A stretch of DNA of 64,000 nt from Lachnospiraceae bacterium C7 (GTDB taxonomy: Bacteria; Bacillota; Clostridia; Lachnospirales; Lachnospiraceae). Position numbers and translations under genes: made by a program. Location of the stretch: the NCBI GenBank assembly GCA_900113385.1, contig FOPE01000005.1, positions 1 to 64,000 on the forward strand. The letters run 5' to 3'. Below are positions 24,864 to 36,300 of this stretch, piece by piece (position 1 is the first letter of the stretch; the number at the start of each line of letters is the position of its first letter). The notes beneath the pieces were generated by a model. It saw nothing but the letters and a program-made list of their open reading frames with translations, ran no database searches and was not told the origin of the DNA.

Positions 24864-26228
24864 ATGATAAATAGGTTTGAAGTTACAGAAACAAATGAAA
24901 TGATAGAAAAGGAGAACCTTGACGTAAGAACAATTACTATGGGTATCAGCCTTTTAGATTGTGTAGATTCTGATCTTGATAAATTAAATCAGAATATCTA
25001 CAACAAAATTACTACATTAGCTAAAGACTTAGTTAAGGTTGGAGAAAAAATTGAACAAAGCTATGGAATTCCAATTGTAAATAAGAGAATTTCAGTTACA
25101 CCAATTGCTTTAGTTGGTGGAGCAGCTTGTAAGACAATTGAAGACTTCGCTTCAATTGCAAAAACATTAGATGAAGCAGCAAAGAAAGTTGGAGTTAACC
25201 TTATTGGAGGTTATTCAGCATTAGTATCAAAAGGAATGACAAAAGCAGATGAACTTTTGATTAAATCAATTCCTTTAGCTCTTCACACAACAGAGAGAGT
25301 GTGCAGTTCTGTAAATGTAGGCTCTACAAAAATAGGTATCAATATGGATGCTGTTAAATTACTTGGAGAAATTGTACTTCAGGTAGCAGAAAATTCTAAA
25401 GATAATGATTCAGCAGAATGTATGAAATTAGTTATTTTCTGCAATGCACCAGATGATAACCCATTTATGGCAGGAGCATTCCACGGTGTTACAGAAGCTG
25501 ATGCAATTATAAATGTAGGTGTAAGTGGACCAGGTGTTGTAAAAAAAGCCTTAGAGAGCGTTAGACATGAAAGCTTTGAAGTGCTTTGTGAAACTATCAA
25601 AAAAACAGCATTTAAAGTTACTCGTGTGGGACAACTTGTAGCACAAGAAGCTTCTAAAGCGCTTAATATTCCATTTGGTATTGTTGATTTGTCTCTTGCA
25701 CCAACACCTGCAGTAGGTGATAGTGTTGCCGATATATTATGTGAAATCGGTTTAGAGTATGCCGGTGCGCCAGGTACAACAGCTGCTCTTGCACTTTTAA
25801 ATGATCAAGTTAAAAAAGGTGGAATTATGGCATCTTCATACGTTGGAGGATTAAGTGGAGCATTTATTCCAGTTAGTGAAGACCAAGGTATGATTAATTC
25901 TGTAGAAGCAGGTGCCATTACAATAGAAAAATTAGAGGCTATGACATGTGTATGTTCAGTAGGTCTTGATATGATTGCTATTCCAGGAGATACAAAGGCA
26001 ACAACTATTTCAGGAATTATTGCTGATGAAATGGCAATTGGTATGATTAACCAAAAGACAACAGCTGCTCGTTTAATCCCAGCAATTGGAAAAAAAGTAG
26101 GAGATACTGTTGAATTTGGTGGATTATTTGGATATGCACCAGTTATGCCAGTAAATAATTATTCTTGCGATGATTTCGTAAATAGAGGTGGAAGAATCCC
26201 AGCTCCTATACATTCATTCAAGAACTAG
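24864..26228 (+). CDS. UPF0210 (DUF711) family protein
   Basis: This 454-residue protein is known from crystal structures to have a fold like pyruvate formate-lyase, without the radical glycine chemistry being shown. Recognisable segments are [13 protein letters not shown] near the N-terminus, [55 protein letters not shown], and the end [14 protein letters not shown]. The function is unknown. It always travels with the ACT-domain gene upstream, implying amino-acid regulation. GGGAGG lies before the ATG. Confidence 0.9.
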   Translation: MINRFEVTETNEMIEKENLDVRTITMGISLLDCVDSDLDKLNQNIYNKITTLAKDLVKVGEKIEQSYGIPIVNKRISVTPIALVGGAACKTIEDFASIAKTLDEAAKKVGVNLIGGYSALVSKGMTKADELLIKSIPLALHTTERVCSSVNVGSTKIGINMDAVKLLGEIVLQVAENSKDNDSAECMKLVIFCNAPDDNPFMAGAFHGVTEADAIINVGVSGPGVVKKALESVRHESFEVLCETIKKTAFKVTRVGQLVAQEASKALNIPFGIVDLSLAPTPAVGDSVADILCEIGLEYAGAPGTTAALALLNDQVKKGGIMASSYVGGLSGAFIPVSEDQGMINSVEAGAITIEKLEAMTCVCSVGLDMIAIPGDTKATTISGIIADEMAIGMINQKTTAARLIPAIGKKVGDTVEFGGLFGYAPVMPVNNYSCDDFVNRGGRIPAPIHSFKN

Positions 26229-26324
26229 TTTATAGTAGCTAGTAAAAAAACTAAAATAAAATATATAATATATAATATACAGTAAAATATATAATAATCA
26301 TTCAATCAAAGGAGGAAGCCTTAC

Positions 26325-27593
26325 ATGAAAAAGATAAGCAAGGTGGTACTATTAAAGGGCGATGATACAAACTGGGGACATGCTTCAGAGCAGATAGCCC
26401 TTGAACTAGAAAAACAAGGGTTTGATACTTATTTTGTAGATTATAGAAATTTGATAGACACAATTGCGGGGCTTCCTGCCTTTATTGGAAGAGATAAAGT
26501 AGCACTTATAACTTTTAATTTTAAAGGAATAGATAATAAATTATATTTTCAAGATGAGGATGGAGAGAGTATCTGGAGACAGTATGACATGGTATTTTTA
26601 AATATTCTTACTGACCATCCAAGTTTCTTTAACAGTTTATTAGTTTATGATGAATTCAGAAGCAAAATCTTTTGCATAGACAATAAACATTTAGAATATC
26701 TCAAGACATATTACCCAAAGAAAAAAGCATATTTGTTGTCAATGGCAGGAAATATAAGAACAGATTTTAATATGAATTTTTTAGGAGACGAAGTTGACCC
26801 AGATAGTGTTTCCTATGGTATAAAATATCGTGATTATGAAAGAATTTTAGATTATGAATATAGTTTGAAGCCTATTTATAGACGACAGATTGATTTAGCA
26901 TTTATAGGTAATTATGTTCCAGTTCAAAACCTCTTAAGTAGAATTGATTTCTCAGATGATTTTACAACAGCTCAAATGAAAAAAATTATAAAATTAATGG
27001 GTAGTGAACCAGAAAAAGCTTTTGATGAAATTCTGATAGAATATTTAGAAGATGGAAATGAAAAGTTAGAAAAAACATTATTAAGAGATAAAGTTGCAGA
27101 ATTAAATATTTTAAATTTGTGTTTAAGAACTATGTATAGAGAAAAAATAATAAGAACTCTTGCAGATTCAGATATAAGAGTAAATGTTTATGGTAATGAT
27201 TGGGATATGTTTAAATGCAAAAAGCCTTGGAATATCATTAGAAGTGAAGGACGTATTAGTTCTTGTGAGGCAGTAAAAGTTATTCAAGATACAAAGATTT
27301 CCCTAAATATTATGCCACTTGTTAAAAACGGATTTCATGAAAGAGTTTTAACGGCTATGTTACAAAAAGCGGTTCCATTAACAGATCATAGTGAAATGCT
27401 AGATGAGACATTTGTAGACGGAGAAAATATAGCATTTTATGATATTAGGAAAATAGGTCAAATTCCTAAAGTAGTCAACGATTTGTTAGATGAACCTGCT
27501 AAAATGCAACGAATAGCAGATTCAGGTTATGTAATTGCTAGGGATATGCATATGTGGAAAAATAGAGTACCAGATATTTTGAAACATTTATAA
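26325..27593 (+). CDS. CgeB-like glycosyltransferase family protein
   Basis: The C-terminal half contains a glycosyltransferase-1-like segment as in spore-coat protein CgeB: VNVYGNDWDMF, SSCEAVKVIQDTKISLNIMP and HERVLTAMLQKAVPLTD. The N-terminal half is a diverged Rossmann-like region starting KVVLLKGDDTNWGHASEQIALELEKQGFDTYFVDY. The 422-residue length fits the family. AAGGAGG precedes the ATG. It stands alone between unrelated housekeeping genes, so the sugar and acceptor are unknown; transfer of a sugar to a surface structure is a family-based guess. Confidence 0.72.
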   Translation: MKKISKVVLLKGDDTNWGHASEQIALELEKQGFDTYFVDYRNLIDTIAGLPAFIGRDKVALITFNFKGIDNKLYFQDEDGESIWRQYDMVFLNILTDHPSFFNSLLVYDEFRSKIFCIDNKHLEYLKTYYPKKKAYLLSMAGNIRTDFNMNFLGDEVDPDSVSYGIKYRDYERILDYEYSLKPIYRRQIDLAFIGNYVPVQNLLSRIDFSDDFTTAQMKKIIKLMGSEPEKAFDEILIEYLEDGNEKLEKTLLRDKVAELNILNLCLRTMYREKIIRTLADSDIRVNVYGNDWDMFKCKKPWNIIRSEGRISSCEAVKVIQDTKISLNIMPLVKNGFHERVLTAMLQKAVPLTDHSEMLDETFVDGENIAFYDIRKIGQIPKVVNDLLDEPAKMQRIADSGYVIARDMHMWKNRVPDILKHL

Positions 27594-27691
27594 GCACGAC
27601 TAATAAAAAGATTAAATTTAATTATTTTTATTTATCTTTACTGCATGTTAGAATATAGGCATAAAAGGTAAATGAATGTGAGGTAAATGAT

Positions 27692-28408
27692 ATGAAAATG
27701 AGCTCCCTAAGAGAAGAATTATCTTCAAATACATATCCTGGTAGAGGAATTGTAATTGGTAAGTCAAAAGATGGCAAACATGCTGTAACAGCTTATTTTA
27801 TTATGGGAAGAAGTGAAAACAGCAGAAATAGAGTTTTCGTTGAGGAAGGTGAGGGTATTAGAACTCAGGCCTATGATCCTTCAAAATTGACAGATCCAAG
27901 TCTTATTATTTATGCACCAGTTCGTGTATTAGGAAATGATACAATTGTTACAAACGGAGATCAAACAGATACAATTTATGAATTAATGGGCAAAGGACAG
28001 ACATTTGAACAGTCTCTTAGAACACGAGAATTTGAGCCAGATGCCCCTAACTATACACCTCGTATTTCTGGAATTATGCATATTCAAGATAACGAATTTG
28101 ATTTTGCAATGTCTATTTTAAAAAGTAATAATGGCAACCCAGAGTGTTGTAATAGATATACTTTTACTTATGATAAACCAGTTGCAGGAGAAGGACGTTT
28201 TATTCATACATATATGGGAGATGGCAATCCACTACCAAGTTTTGAAGGAGAACCAACTCTTGTAGATATTGAAGGAGATATTGATACATTTACAAATTTA
28301 GTTTGGAAAAATCTCAATGATGATAATAAAGTTTCGTTATTTGTAAGATATATTAATATTGAAACTGGAAAATATGAAACACGTATTGTTAATAAAAATG
28401 TAGATTAG
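27692..28408 (+). CDS. purO: IMP cyclohydrolase, PurO type
   Basis: It closes the ring of FAICAR to give IMP, the last step of purine synthesis. The 238-residue protein resembles archaeal PurO and the clostridial proteins annotated as IMP cyclohydrolase: NTYPGRGIVIGKSKDGKH near the start, YFIMGRSENSRNRVF and the central NGDQTDTIYE. Bacteria usually do this with the N-terminal domain of PurH, which is absent from the neighbouring transformylase, so the two genes complement each other. AGGT is a weak ribosome site before the ATG. Confidence 0.85.
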   Translation: MKMSSLREELSSNTYPGRGIVIGKSKDGKHAVTAYFIMGRSENSRNRVFVEEGEGIRTQAYDPSKLTDPSLIIYAPVRVLGNDTIVTNGDQTDTIYELMGKGQTFEQSLRTREFEPDAPNYTPRISGIMHIQDNEFDFAMSILKSNNGNPECCNRYTFTYDKPVAGEGRFIHTYMGDGNPLPSFEGEPTLVDIEGDIDTFTNLVWKNLNDDNKVSLFVRYINIETGKYETRIVNKNVD

Positions 28409-28512
28409 TTTGTTAGATTATAGATTTAGATTATAATTTTAAGATTTTTATTTTAAATATAGTCTAATAATTTTTACGTGTATGATTAGAATAGATATAA
28501 GGAGCAAGAAAA

Positions 28513-29691
28513 ATGAAAGAATACGAGTTAAAATATGGATGTAACCCTAACCAAAAACCATCAAGGATTTATATGGAAAATGGAGAACTTCCAATTGAAG
28601 TGTTAAATGGAAGAGCAGGATACATTAATTTTTTAGATGCTTTTAACGGTTGGCAATTAGTTCGTGAATTAAAAAAAGCTACAGGGCTACCAGCAGCAAC
28701 ATCATTTAAGCATGTTTCACCAGCAGGTGCAGCAGTAGGTTTACCACTTAGTGATGTTGAAAAGAAAATCTATTGGGTAGACGACATGGATGTAGAGTTT
28801 ACACCACTTGCAAATGCATATATTAGAGCAAGAGGAGCAGATAGAATGTCTTCATTTGGGGATTTTATCTCTTTATCTGATGTTTGTGATAAAGAAACTG
28901 CTCTCGTTATTAAAAGAGAAGTATCTGACGGAGTAATTGCTCCAGGATACACAGATGAAGCTCTTGAAATTTTAAAGAAAAAGAAAAAAGGAAATTATTG
29001 TGTAATCAAAATTGATCCAAATTATGAGCCTGAAAAATTAGAAAAGAAACAGGTATTTGGAGTTACTTTTGAGCAAGGCAGAAATGAATTAAATATTGAT
29101 GACAAATTCTTTGATAATATTGTCACTGATAATAAAGAGTTAACAGATCAGGCAAAAATTGATTTAGCTGTTGCAATGATTACACTTAAATATACACAGT
29201 CAAATTCAGTTTGTTATGTAAAAGGTGGACAGGCAATTGGAATCGGTGCTGGTCAGCAGTCAAGAATTCACTGTACAAGACTTGCAGGACAAAAGGCTGA
29301 TAATTGGTGGTTACGTCAATCTCCACAAGTTTTAGGACTTCAATTTGTTGACAATATTAAAAGAGCTGATAGAGATAATGCAATTGATTTATACATGGGT
29401 GAAGATTATATGGATGTTCTTGCTGAAGGGGCTTGGCAGAAAATCTTTAAAGTAAAACCTGAGGTATTTACAGCTACACAAAAGAGATTGTGGCTTGATA
29501 AAAATACAGATGTAGCTCTTGGTTCAGATGCATTTTTCCCATTTGGAGATAATATAGAGCGAGCTCATAGAAGTGGCGTAAAATACGTTGCTGAACCAGG
29601 CGGTTCTATTAGAGATGATCATGTTATTGATACATGTAATAAATATGGAATGGTTATGAGCTTTACTGGAATTAGATTATTCCATCATTAA
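28513..29691 (+). CDS. AICAR transformylase (standalone, without the IMP cyclohydrolase domain)
   Basis: It transfers a formyl group from 10-formyl-tetrahydrofolate to AICAR. The sequence begins MKEYELKYGCNPNQKPSRIY, the usual start of the transformylase half of PurH, and has SFKHVSPAGAAVG (the substrate-binding Lys-His), SNSVCYVKGGQAIGIGAGQQSR and the end VMSFTGIRLFHH. At 392 residues it equals that half alone; no inosicase domain is attached. The gene follows purO by about 100 bases with AAGGAG before the ATG, and a strong terminator follows. The pair together carries out both reactions of PurH. Confidence 0.93.
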   Translation: MKEYELKYGCNPNQKPSRIYMENGELPIEVLNGRAGYINFLDAFNGWQLVRELKKATGLPAATSFKHVSPAGAAVGLPLSDVEKKIYWVDDMDVEFTPLANAYIRARGADRMSSFGDFISLSDVCDKETALVIKREVSDGVIAPGYTDEALEILKKKKKGNYCVIKIDPNYEPEKLEKKQVFGVTFEQGRNELNIDDKFFDNIVTDNKELTDQAKIDLAVAMITLKYTQSNSVCYVKGGQAIGIGAGQQSRIHCTRLAGQKADNWWLRQSPQVLGLQFVDNIKRADRDNAIDLYMGEDYMDVLAEGAWQKIFKVKPEVFTATQKRLWLDKNTDVALGSDAFFPFGDNIERAHRSGVKYVAEPGGSIRDDHVIDTCNKYGMVMSFTGIRLFHH

Positions 29692-29730
29692 TTTGCTAGC
29701 ATCTATTATTCTTATTATTCTAATATTTTA

Positions 29731-29768
29731 AAGTGGCTCTCCCATCTTGGGAGGGCTATTTTTGTTTT
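29731..29768 (+). terminator. Rho-independent terminator after the purine pair
   Basis: GGCTCTCCCA and TGGGAGGGCT pair around TCT, with further A-T pairs outside, followed by ATTTTTGTTTT. Confidence 0.88.
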
Positions 29769-29770
29769 CC

Positions 29771-29798
29771 TTGTAAAAAATATCCTATACTGTATAAT
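29771..29798 (+). promoter_or_regulatory. Promoter of addB-addA-maf
   Basis: TTGTAA (29771-29776) and TATAAT (29793-29798), 16 bases apart, begin just after the preceding terminator and 33 bases before the addB start. Confidence 0.6.
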
Positions 29799-29830
29799 TA
29801 TTAATAGTGAAAAAAGTGGAGGGATACTAT

Positions 29831-32800
29831 ATGTCATTACAATTTATACTAGGTAATTCGGGCTGTGGTAAAACAAGAACAATGTTTAAAAAAGTTGTTG
29901 AACTTGCAAGCGAGAATCCTAGAAAAGATTATTTAGTGATTGTGCCAGAGCAGTTTACAATGGCAACACAAAGAGAATTAGTTGATTTATCGCCTAATAA
30001 AGCAATTATGAATATAGATGTTTTAAGTTTTGATCGTCTAGCTTATAGAATTTTTGATGAATTAGGAAAAAACGATTTAAATGTTTTAGAAGATACAGGA
30101 AAGAACTTAGTACTAAGAAAAGTAGCACAACAAAAAGAAAATGAACTTACAGTTTTTAGACCTAACTTAAATCGAATGGGTTATATTAGTGAAGTTAAGT
30201 CTTTGCTTTCAGAGTTTATGCAGTATCAAGTTTCTCCAGAAACATTAGCTCTTTTAATAGATGGAATGGATGATAAGCCTTTGTTAAAAGCAAAGCTAAA
30301 TGATGTTTTAACTATGTATTCTGGATTTAGAGATTATTTAGAAGGAAAATATGTTACTGCAGAGGATATTTTATCTATTTTAGAGTCTATTGCAGATAAA
30401 TCTGAGATATTAAAAAATTCAGTTATGGTGTTTGATGAATTTACAGGTTTTACACCTAGTCAGAATTCTTTGCTAAAAAAATTGATGCAAATTTGTGATG
30501 AAATTATGGTGTCATTAACAATTGATTCAAGAGAAAATTTTTGGAAAAGTCGAGGAATTTTTGAACTTTTTAATATGCCTAAAAAAACTATCCATAAATT
30601 AATGGAAATGGCAGATGAGACAAATGTTGAAGTAAAAGAACCTATAATTATTAGTGGGGGAGAAGAAAGTAGATTTAAGGATTCAAAAGCTTTGCATTTC
30701 TTAGAGCAAAATCTTTTTAGAAGAAGCAATGCTCAATATAAAGAGCAAACAAAGGAAGTTCAATTGGCAGTTGCAAAAGATCCTCAAAGTGAACTTATGA
30801 ATGTTTGTAGATTAATTAATCACCTTGTAAAAGATGAAGGATACAGATACAAGGATATAGCAGTAGTTTCTGGAGATGTAAAAGGTTATGGTAATTATGT
30901 AGAAAATATTTTTGCAAAATATAATATTCCATTTTTCCTTGATATAAAAAAAGAAATAGTCTTCCAACCTTTTACAGAGTTAATTAGAGCTGCCATAGAG
31001 GTCGTTCGAACAAACTATTCTTATCAATCAGTATTTAGATTTTTAAGATCAGGTTTAACGAAATTAACGGAGCAAGAAATTGATGTTTTAGATAACTATG
31101 CTCTTGCAGCAGGAATAAATAACTTATCAAAGTGGAAAAAACGTTGGGTATATATTCCTAAAACGGCAATAAAAAATACTAAAACAGAAGAAAAGCTTTT
31201 AAATGGATATAGTATTGAGGAATTAAATGAATTAAGAAAATACGTATACGAACTATTTTTGCCACTAAGGGAAAGCTTTTTAAAGAAAAATGAATGTACT
31301 GTAAAAGAACAGGTATATGAATTGTACAATCTTATAGATGGTCTTAAAATTCAGCAACAGTTAGAAGAAAAGGCACAAAGATATGAAGATTCAGGTGAGT
31401 TAGTAAAAGCGAAAGAGTATGGCCAAATTTATCAGATTATCATGGATTTATTTGATAAAATTGCTGATCTATTAGGAGATGAAATTTTAAACATAACTGA
31501 CTTTTCAGAAATATTAGATGCCGGTATTGATGCCGCTAAAGTTGGAGCTATTCCACCAGGATTTGACACAGTTGTAGTTGGTGATATAGAAAGAACTAGA
31601 CTTAATCATGTTAAGGTTCTTATGTTTGTTGGTGTAAATGATGGCATTATTCCAAAAGCATCTACAGGTGGAGGAATAATTTCTCAGTTTGAAAGAAATG
31701 TGTTAGAGGAACAATTTAAGATAGAGTTAGCACCAGGTAGCAGGGAGCAAACATTTATACAAAAATATTACTTATATTTAAACATTACAAAACCAAGTGA
31801 TAGACTCTATGTGTCGTATCATTTACTTAGTAGCGAAGGTTCAGCAGTTAGACCGTCATATTTGATAGGTGTTTTAAAAAGATTATTCCCTAATCTTGAA
31901 GAAGCAAAAATCTCAGAAGAGAAGATATTAGAAGATTTTTCTACAAGTCAGACGGCAGTAGAGTATTTAACTCATTTTAACATAGAAAATTTATTTGAAG
32001 ATGAAGACTTACAACAGGAAAAGTGGTTAGCTTTAGCTAAATTCTTTATGGAAGGCAATAGCGATAGAAGAAGAATAATTGAGACCTTTATGGAAGCAAA
32101 GTTCTTTGAACATGATGATGAACCAATTAGCCATGCAGTTGCTCAAGCATTATATGGTAGAGATATTCAAGCTTCAGTTACTCGTTTAGAAAGTTATGCA
32201 ACATGTGCGTATGCTCATTTCTTAAAATACGGTCTAAAGTTAAAAGAACGTGAAATTTCTGAATTTAAATCTTTAGATATCGGAAACATTTATCATGATG
32301 CCTTAAAGATTTATAGCGAAAAAGTTGAAAAATCAAATTATACTTGGTTCAACATTCCAGAAGATAAAAGAAATGAATTATCTGACGAATCTTTAGACGA
32401 AGCCGTTATAGCCTATGAAAATGTAAGTATTCATGATTCAGCAGAAAATGAGCACTTTGTTGAAAGAATGAAAGCTATTTTACAGCAAACCGTTTGGGCC
32501 CTTACTACTCAAGTTAGAAAGGGTAAATTTGTACCTAAAGATTTTGAAATTTCTTTTAGTCAAACTGATGATTTAAGTGCTATACAATTTGCTTTAAGTG
32601 AAGAAGAAAGATTAAAGTTGCAGGGACGAATTGATAGATTAGATACTTGCAGTGATGAAGGCAATATGTATGTTAAAGTTATTGATTATAAATCTGGAAA
32701 TACCAAATTTGATTTGTTTAAAGTATACGAAGGACTTCAATTACAGTTAGTAGTATATATGAATGCAGCAATGGAACTTCAGAAAAAAGAGTGTCCTAAT

Positions 32801-33349
32801 GCTAGTGTAATACCCGGAGGAATTTTGTATTATCACATTGATGATCCAGTAGTAGAAACTGAAACTGGTATTGAAGAAGGTGAAGAGGACGAAAAAATCA
32901 AAGAAAAAATCCTTAAAAAATTAATACCAAATGGACTTATTAATAGTGATGAAAAAATATATAGGGCTTTCGATGATGAATTTGAAAGCCAGTCCGATGT
33001 TGCGCCTATTTCTGTTAACAAAAATGGTTCTTTAAGCAAAAAATCAAAAGTTGCTACAACTGATGAGTTTAAAATCATTGAAAAATATGTAGACAAAATT
33101 ATAGCTCGAAATGGTAAAGAGATTTTAAATGGACGAATTGCTGTTAATCCATATAAAAATAAGAATGCTAGTGGAGAAAAAGATAGTTGCGAATATTGTC
33201 CATTTAGCGGAATTTGTGGATTTGATGAGTTGATTCCAGGTTTTAAAAGCAGAAATTATAGTCGATTAGAAGATGAAAAAATATACGAGAAAATGCAGAC
33301 AGATATTGCTAGGTTAGAAAATGAAGAATCAAAGGAAGGAGGCAACTAG
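29831..33349 (+). CDS. addB: AddB, subunit of the AddAB helicase-nuclease
   Basis: AddAB processes double-strand breaks for homologous recombination and is the Firmicute counterpart of RecBCD. The N-terminus has a Walker A, GNSGCGKT, and VIVPEQFTMATQREL, as usual for AddB. The C-terminal nuclease has VKVIDYKSGNTKFDL. The four cysteines of the iron-sulfur staple are visible: one in ESYATCAYAHFLKYGL and three in CEYCPFSGIC near the end. The ATG at 29831 after GTGGAGGG is preferred over an upstream in-frame GTG, giving 1172 residues. The addA gene starts 3 bases after its stop. Confidence 0.96.
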   Translation: MSLQFILGNSGCGKTRTMFKKVVELASENPRKDYLVIVPEQFTMATQRELVDLSPNKAIMNIDVLSFDRLAYRIFDELGKNDLNVLEDTGKNLVLRKVAQQKENELTVFRPNLNRMGYISEVKSLLSEFMQYQVSPETLALLIDGMDDKPLLKAKLNDVLTMYSGFRDYLEGKYVTAEDILSILESIADKSEILKNSVMVFDEFTGFTPSQNSLLKKLMQICDEIMVSLTIDSRENFWKSRGIFELFNMPKKTIHKLMEMADETNVEVKEPIIISGGEESRFKDSKALHFLEQNLFRRSNAQYKEQTKEVQLAVAKDPQSELMNVCRLINHLVKDEGYRYKDIAVVSGDVKGYGNYVENIFAKYNIPFFLDIKKEIVFQPFTELIRAAIEVVRTNYSYQSVFRFLRSGLTKLTEQEIDVLDNYALAAGINNLSKWKKRWVYIPKTAIKNTKTEEKLLNGYSIEELNELRKYVYELFLPLRESFLKKNECTVKEQVYELYNLIDGLKIQQQLEEKAQRYEDSGELVKAKEYGQIYQIIMDLFDKIADLLGDEILNITDFSEILDAGIDAAKVGAIPPGFDTVVVGDIERTRLNHVKVLMFVGVNDGIIPKASTGGGIISQFERNVLEEQFKIELAPGSREQTFIQKYYLYLNITKPSDRLYVSYHLLSSEGSAVRPSYLIGVLKRLFPNLEEAKISEEKILEDFSTSQTAVEYLTHFNIENLFEDEDLQQEKWLALAKFFMEGNSDRRRIIETFMEAKFFEHDDEPISHAVAQALYGRDIQASVTRLESYATCAYAHFLKYGLKLKEREISEFKSLDIGNIYHDALKIYSEKVEKSNYTWFNIPEDKRNELSDESLDEAVIAYENVSIHDSAENEHFVERMKAILQQTVWALTTQVRKGKFVPKDFEISFSQTDDLSAIQFALSEEERLKLQGRIDRLDTCSDEGNMYVKVIDYKSGNTKFDLFKVYEGLQLQLVVYMNAAMELQKKECPNASVIPGGILYYHIDDPVVETETGIEEGEEDEKIKEKILKKLIPNGLINSDEKIYRAFDDEFESQSDVAPISVNKNGSLSKKSKVATTDEFKIIEKYVDKIIARNGKEILNGRIAVNPYKNKNASGEKDSCEYCPFSGICGFDELIPGFKSRNYSRLEDEKIYEKMQTDIARLENEESKEGGN

Positions 33350-33351
33350 TA

Positions 33352-36300
33352 ATGGGTGTAAAATGGACTAGTGAACAGCAAAAGGTTATTGATACAAGAA
33401 ATAAAAATGTCTTGGTTTCTGCAGCGGCAGGTTCAGGTAAGACGGCAGTTTTAGTAGAACGTATCATAAAAATGATTACAGATGAGAAAAAACCGGTTGA
33501 TATAGATAAACTCTTAGTTGTAACCTTTACAAAAGCAGCAGCAGCTGAAATGAGAGAAAGAATCGGAAATGCAATAGAAAAACTTCATGAAGAGATTTTG
33601 AAAAAAGATCAAGCTGATGCAATGATTGAAAATCTTGAGAAACAGATGACTTTAATACATAATGCCAAAATAACTACTATAGATAGTTTTTGTAATTTTA
33701 TTGTTCGAAATCATTTTGGTGAAATTAATCTAGAGCCTAATTTTAGAATAGGTGATCAAGGAGAAATTAAGCTTTTAGAAGGAGATGTTATTGCAAAAGT
33801 ATTTGAAGACTTCTATGCCCAAAAAGATGAAAAATTTCTTAGATTAATAGATACATATTCTGATAAACGAAGTGATGAAGAAGTCAAAAAGATGGTTTTA
33901 GCAATATATAGAGCATCTGCTAGCCAACCATGGCCAAGAGAATGGATAGAAAGTCTAAGAAAAGCTTATAGCACGGAATATACAAAAAATATAGAAGATT
34001 TGCCGGTTATAAAAGACATGGTTTATTATGCAAAAGTTAATATAAAGGAATTTTGCGAAAGCTATAAAGAGTGTTTAGAAACTATAGATAGAGAACCAAT
34101 CTTAGAAAAATATAAGGAAATTTTTGCGTCAGAATTAGAAGCTTTAGAAGCTTTACTTGATTTAGATGGATATTCAGAACTAAGAGATGGAATTAACAAA
34201 GAAATTTTTGCAAAAAGATTACCAGCTATTAAAGTAGAAAATGGTAGTACAGAAAAGAAAATTAAAGATGCAATTAATGATAAAAGAAAAGCCATCAAAG
34301 AAAAAATAAATAAGCAAATGAAAGGTAAAGATTTTGCTTTAGACAGTTCAAGTATAAAAAAACAAATGGAAAATAGCAGTCCATTTGTAGACGAACTTAT
34401 AGAGGTGACATTTGCTTTCATGGATGCTTTAGAAGAAGAAAAGAAAAGTAGACATGTAGCTGATTTTGGCGATGTAGAGCATTATGCCTTGAAAATTTTA
34501 GTAGATGAAAATACGAAAGAACCTACAACAACAGCAAAAGAATATCAAGAAACTTTTGATGAAATTATGATAGATGAATATCAAGATAGTAATGATGTTC
34601 AGGAGTGGATTTTGCAGGCAATCTCTAAGGAGTCAGCTGGTGGCAATAATACTTTTATGGTAGGAGATGTAAAACAAAGTATTTATCGTTTCCGTTTGGC
34701 AAAACCAGAATTATTTATGCATAAATATAAAACTTTTTCATTAGATGATGAAAGTACAAGCCAAAGAATTGATTTAGCAAAAAACTTTAGAAGTAGACAA
34801 GAGGTTGTAGATTCAGTTAATGATATCTTTTTTAAATTGATGAATGAAGACCTAGGAAAAGTAAATTATGATGCTAAAGCAGCATTGTATTGTGGGGCTT
34901 CATATTTGGAAAACGAAGGATGTAATACAGAAGTCCTAATAGTTGATAGTGAAATCAATGAAGAAGATGAATTAACAGCAGGAAAAGAAGGAAAAACAAA
35001 AGAATTATCATTACTTGGCAATGCTGATTCTACAAATGTAGAAGCAGTAATGATAGCTAAAAAAATAAAAGAAATTTTAAAGGAACAAAAAGTTACTGAT
35101 AAGGAAACCGGAGAACTACGTCAGGCTAAATTATCAGATATAGTAATTTTGCTTAGAAGCTTAAAGAAGGTTGGAGAGCAATTTGCAAAAGTTTTAAATA
35201 ACCACGGAATTCCAGCAACGGTTCAAAAATCGACAGGATATTTTGACGCCACAGAGGTTCAGGTTATGCTTAGTTTTTTACAGATTTTAGATAACCCATA
35301 CCAGGATATTCCGCTTACAACTGTTTTAAAATCAAAGTTTGCCGGAATAGATGATTTAGAGTTGGCAGAGCTTAGAATTCGCAATAAATCTATAAGTTTT
35401 TCACAAATCGTAGTAGATTATGCCACTACTCTTAATCTAGTATGGAAAACACATGAAATGGAAATTGCTGTGGAAAAAGCAAAACAAGAGCAAGAAAATA
35501 GAAAAGACTCATTAACTATGCCTACTGAATTTAAATATGATGAATCAGAAGTGTTTGAAAAAACATCAATGCCAGAAGAAGATTACAGAAGTCTTCTAGA
35601 ACTTATTCAATGTAGGGAGTCCACAGAAGAAAAATTGTGTATTTTCTGGAGAAAATATGAAAAAATCAGAGCAATGATGGCAGATACGCCAACTCATGAT
35701 TTGATTCAAAAAATATTTAACGAATATAATTATTTGAATTATGTTGCAGCAATGCCAGCAGGTAGCAAAAGAGAAGCAAACCTAAAAAAATTATTAGAAA
35801 AAGCTATTGCTTACGAGCAAACAATGTATAAAGGTGTTTTTCATTTTGTAAGATATATTGAACAATTAAAAAAATATGAGATAGATGAAGGTGAAGCAGA
35901 CGTAATAGGCGAAAACACAGAAGCTGTGCGAATTATGACAATTCATCAAAGTAAAGGGTTAGAATTCCCTATTGTATTTGTTTCAAATATATCTAAGAAA
36001 TTTAATCAAAGCGATACAAGAAGTAAAATGATTATTCATCCAGATTTAGGAATAGGTATAGATGAAATTACATTAAAGCCAAGAACTAAGAGAAATTCAT
36101 TCTTTAAAAACATAATTAAAGATAAAATTGTTCAAGAAAACTTAGGAGAAGAACTTCGAGTTTTATACGTTGCTCTCACTAGGGCAAAGGAAAAATTGAT
36201 TTTAACTGGATCTATAAAAGATGCCCAGAAAAATTTCAGTAAATATACAGGACAAACAAAGGAAGGACAATTTTTACCATATTCAACTAGACGTGATGCA

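Noticed and set aside
27692-29691. A split bifunctional purH caused by frameshift
   Set aside because: The upstream gene is not the PurH cyclohydrolase domain but an unrelated PurO-type protein with its own start, so this is gene replacement, not breakage.
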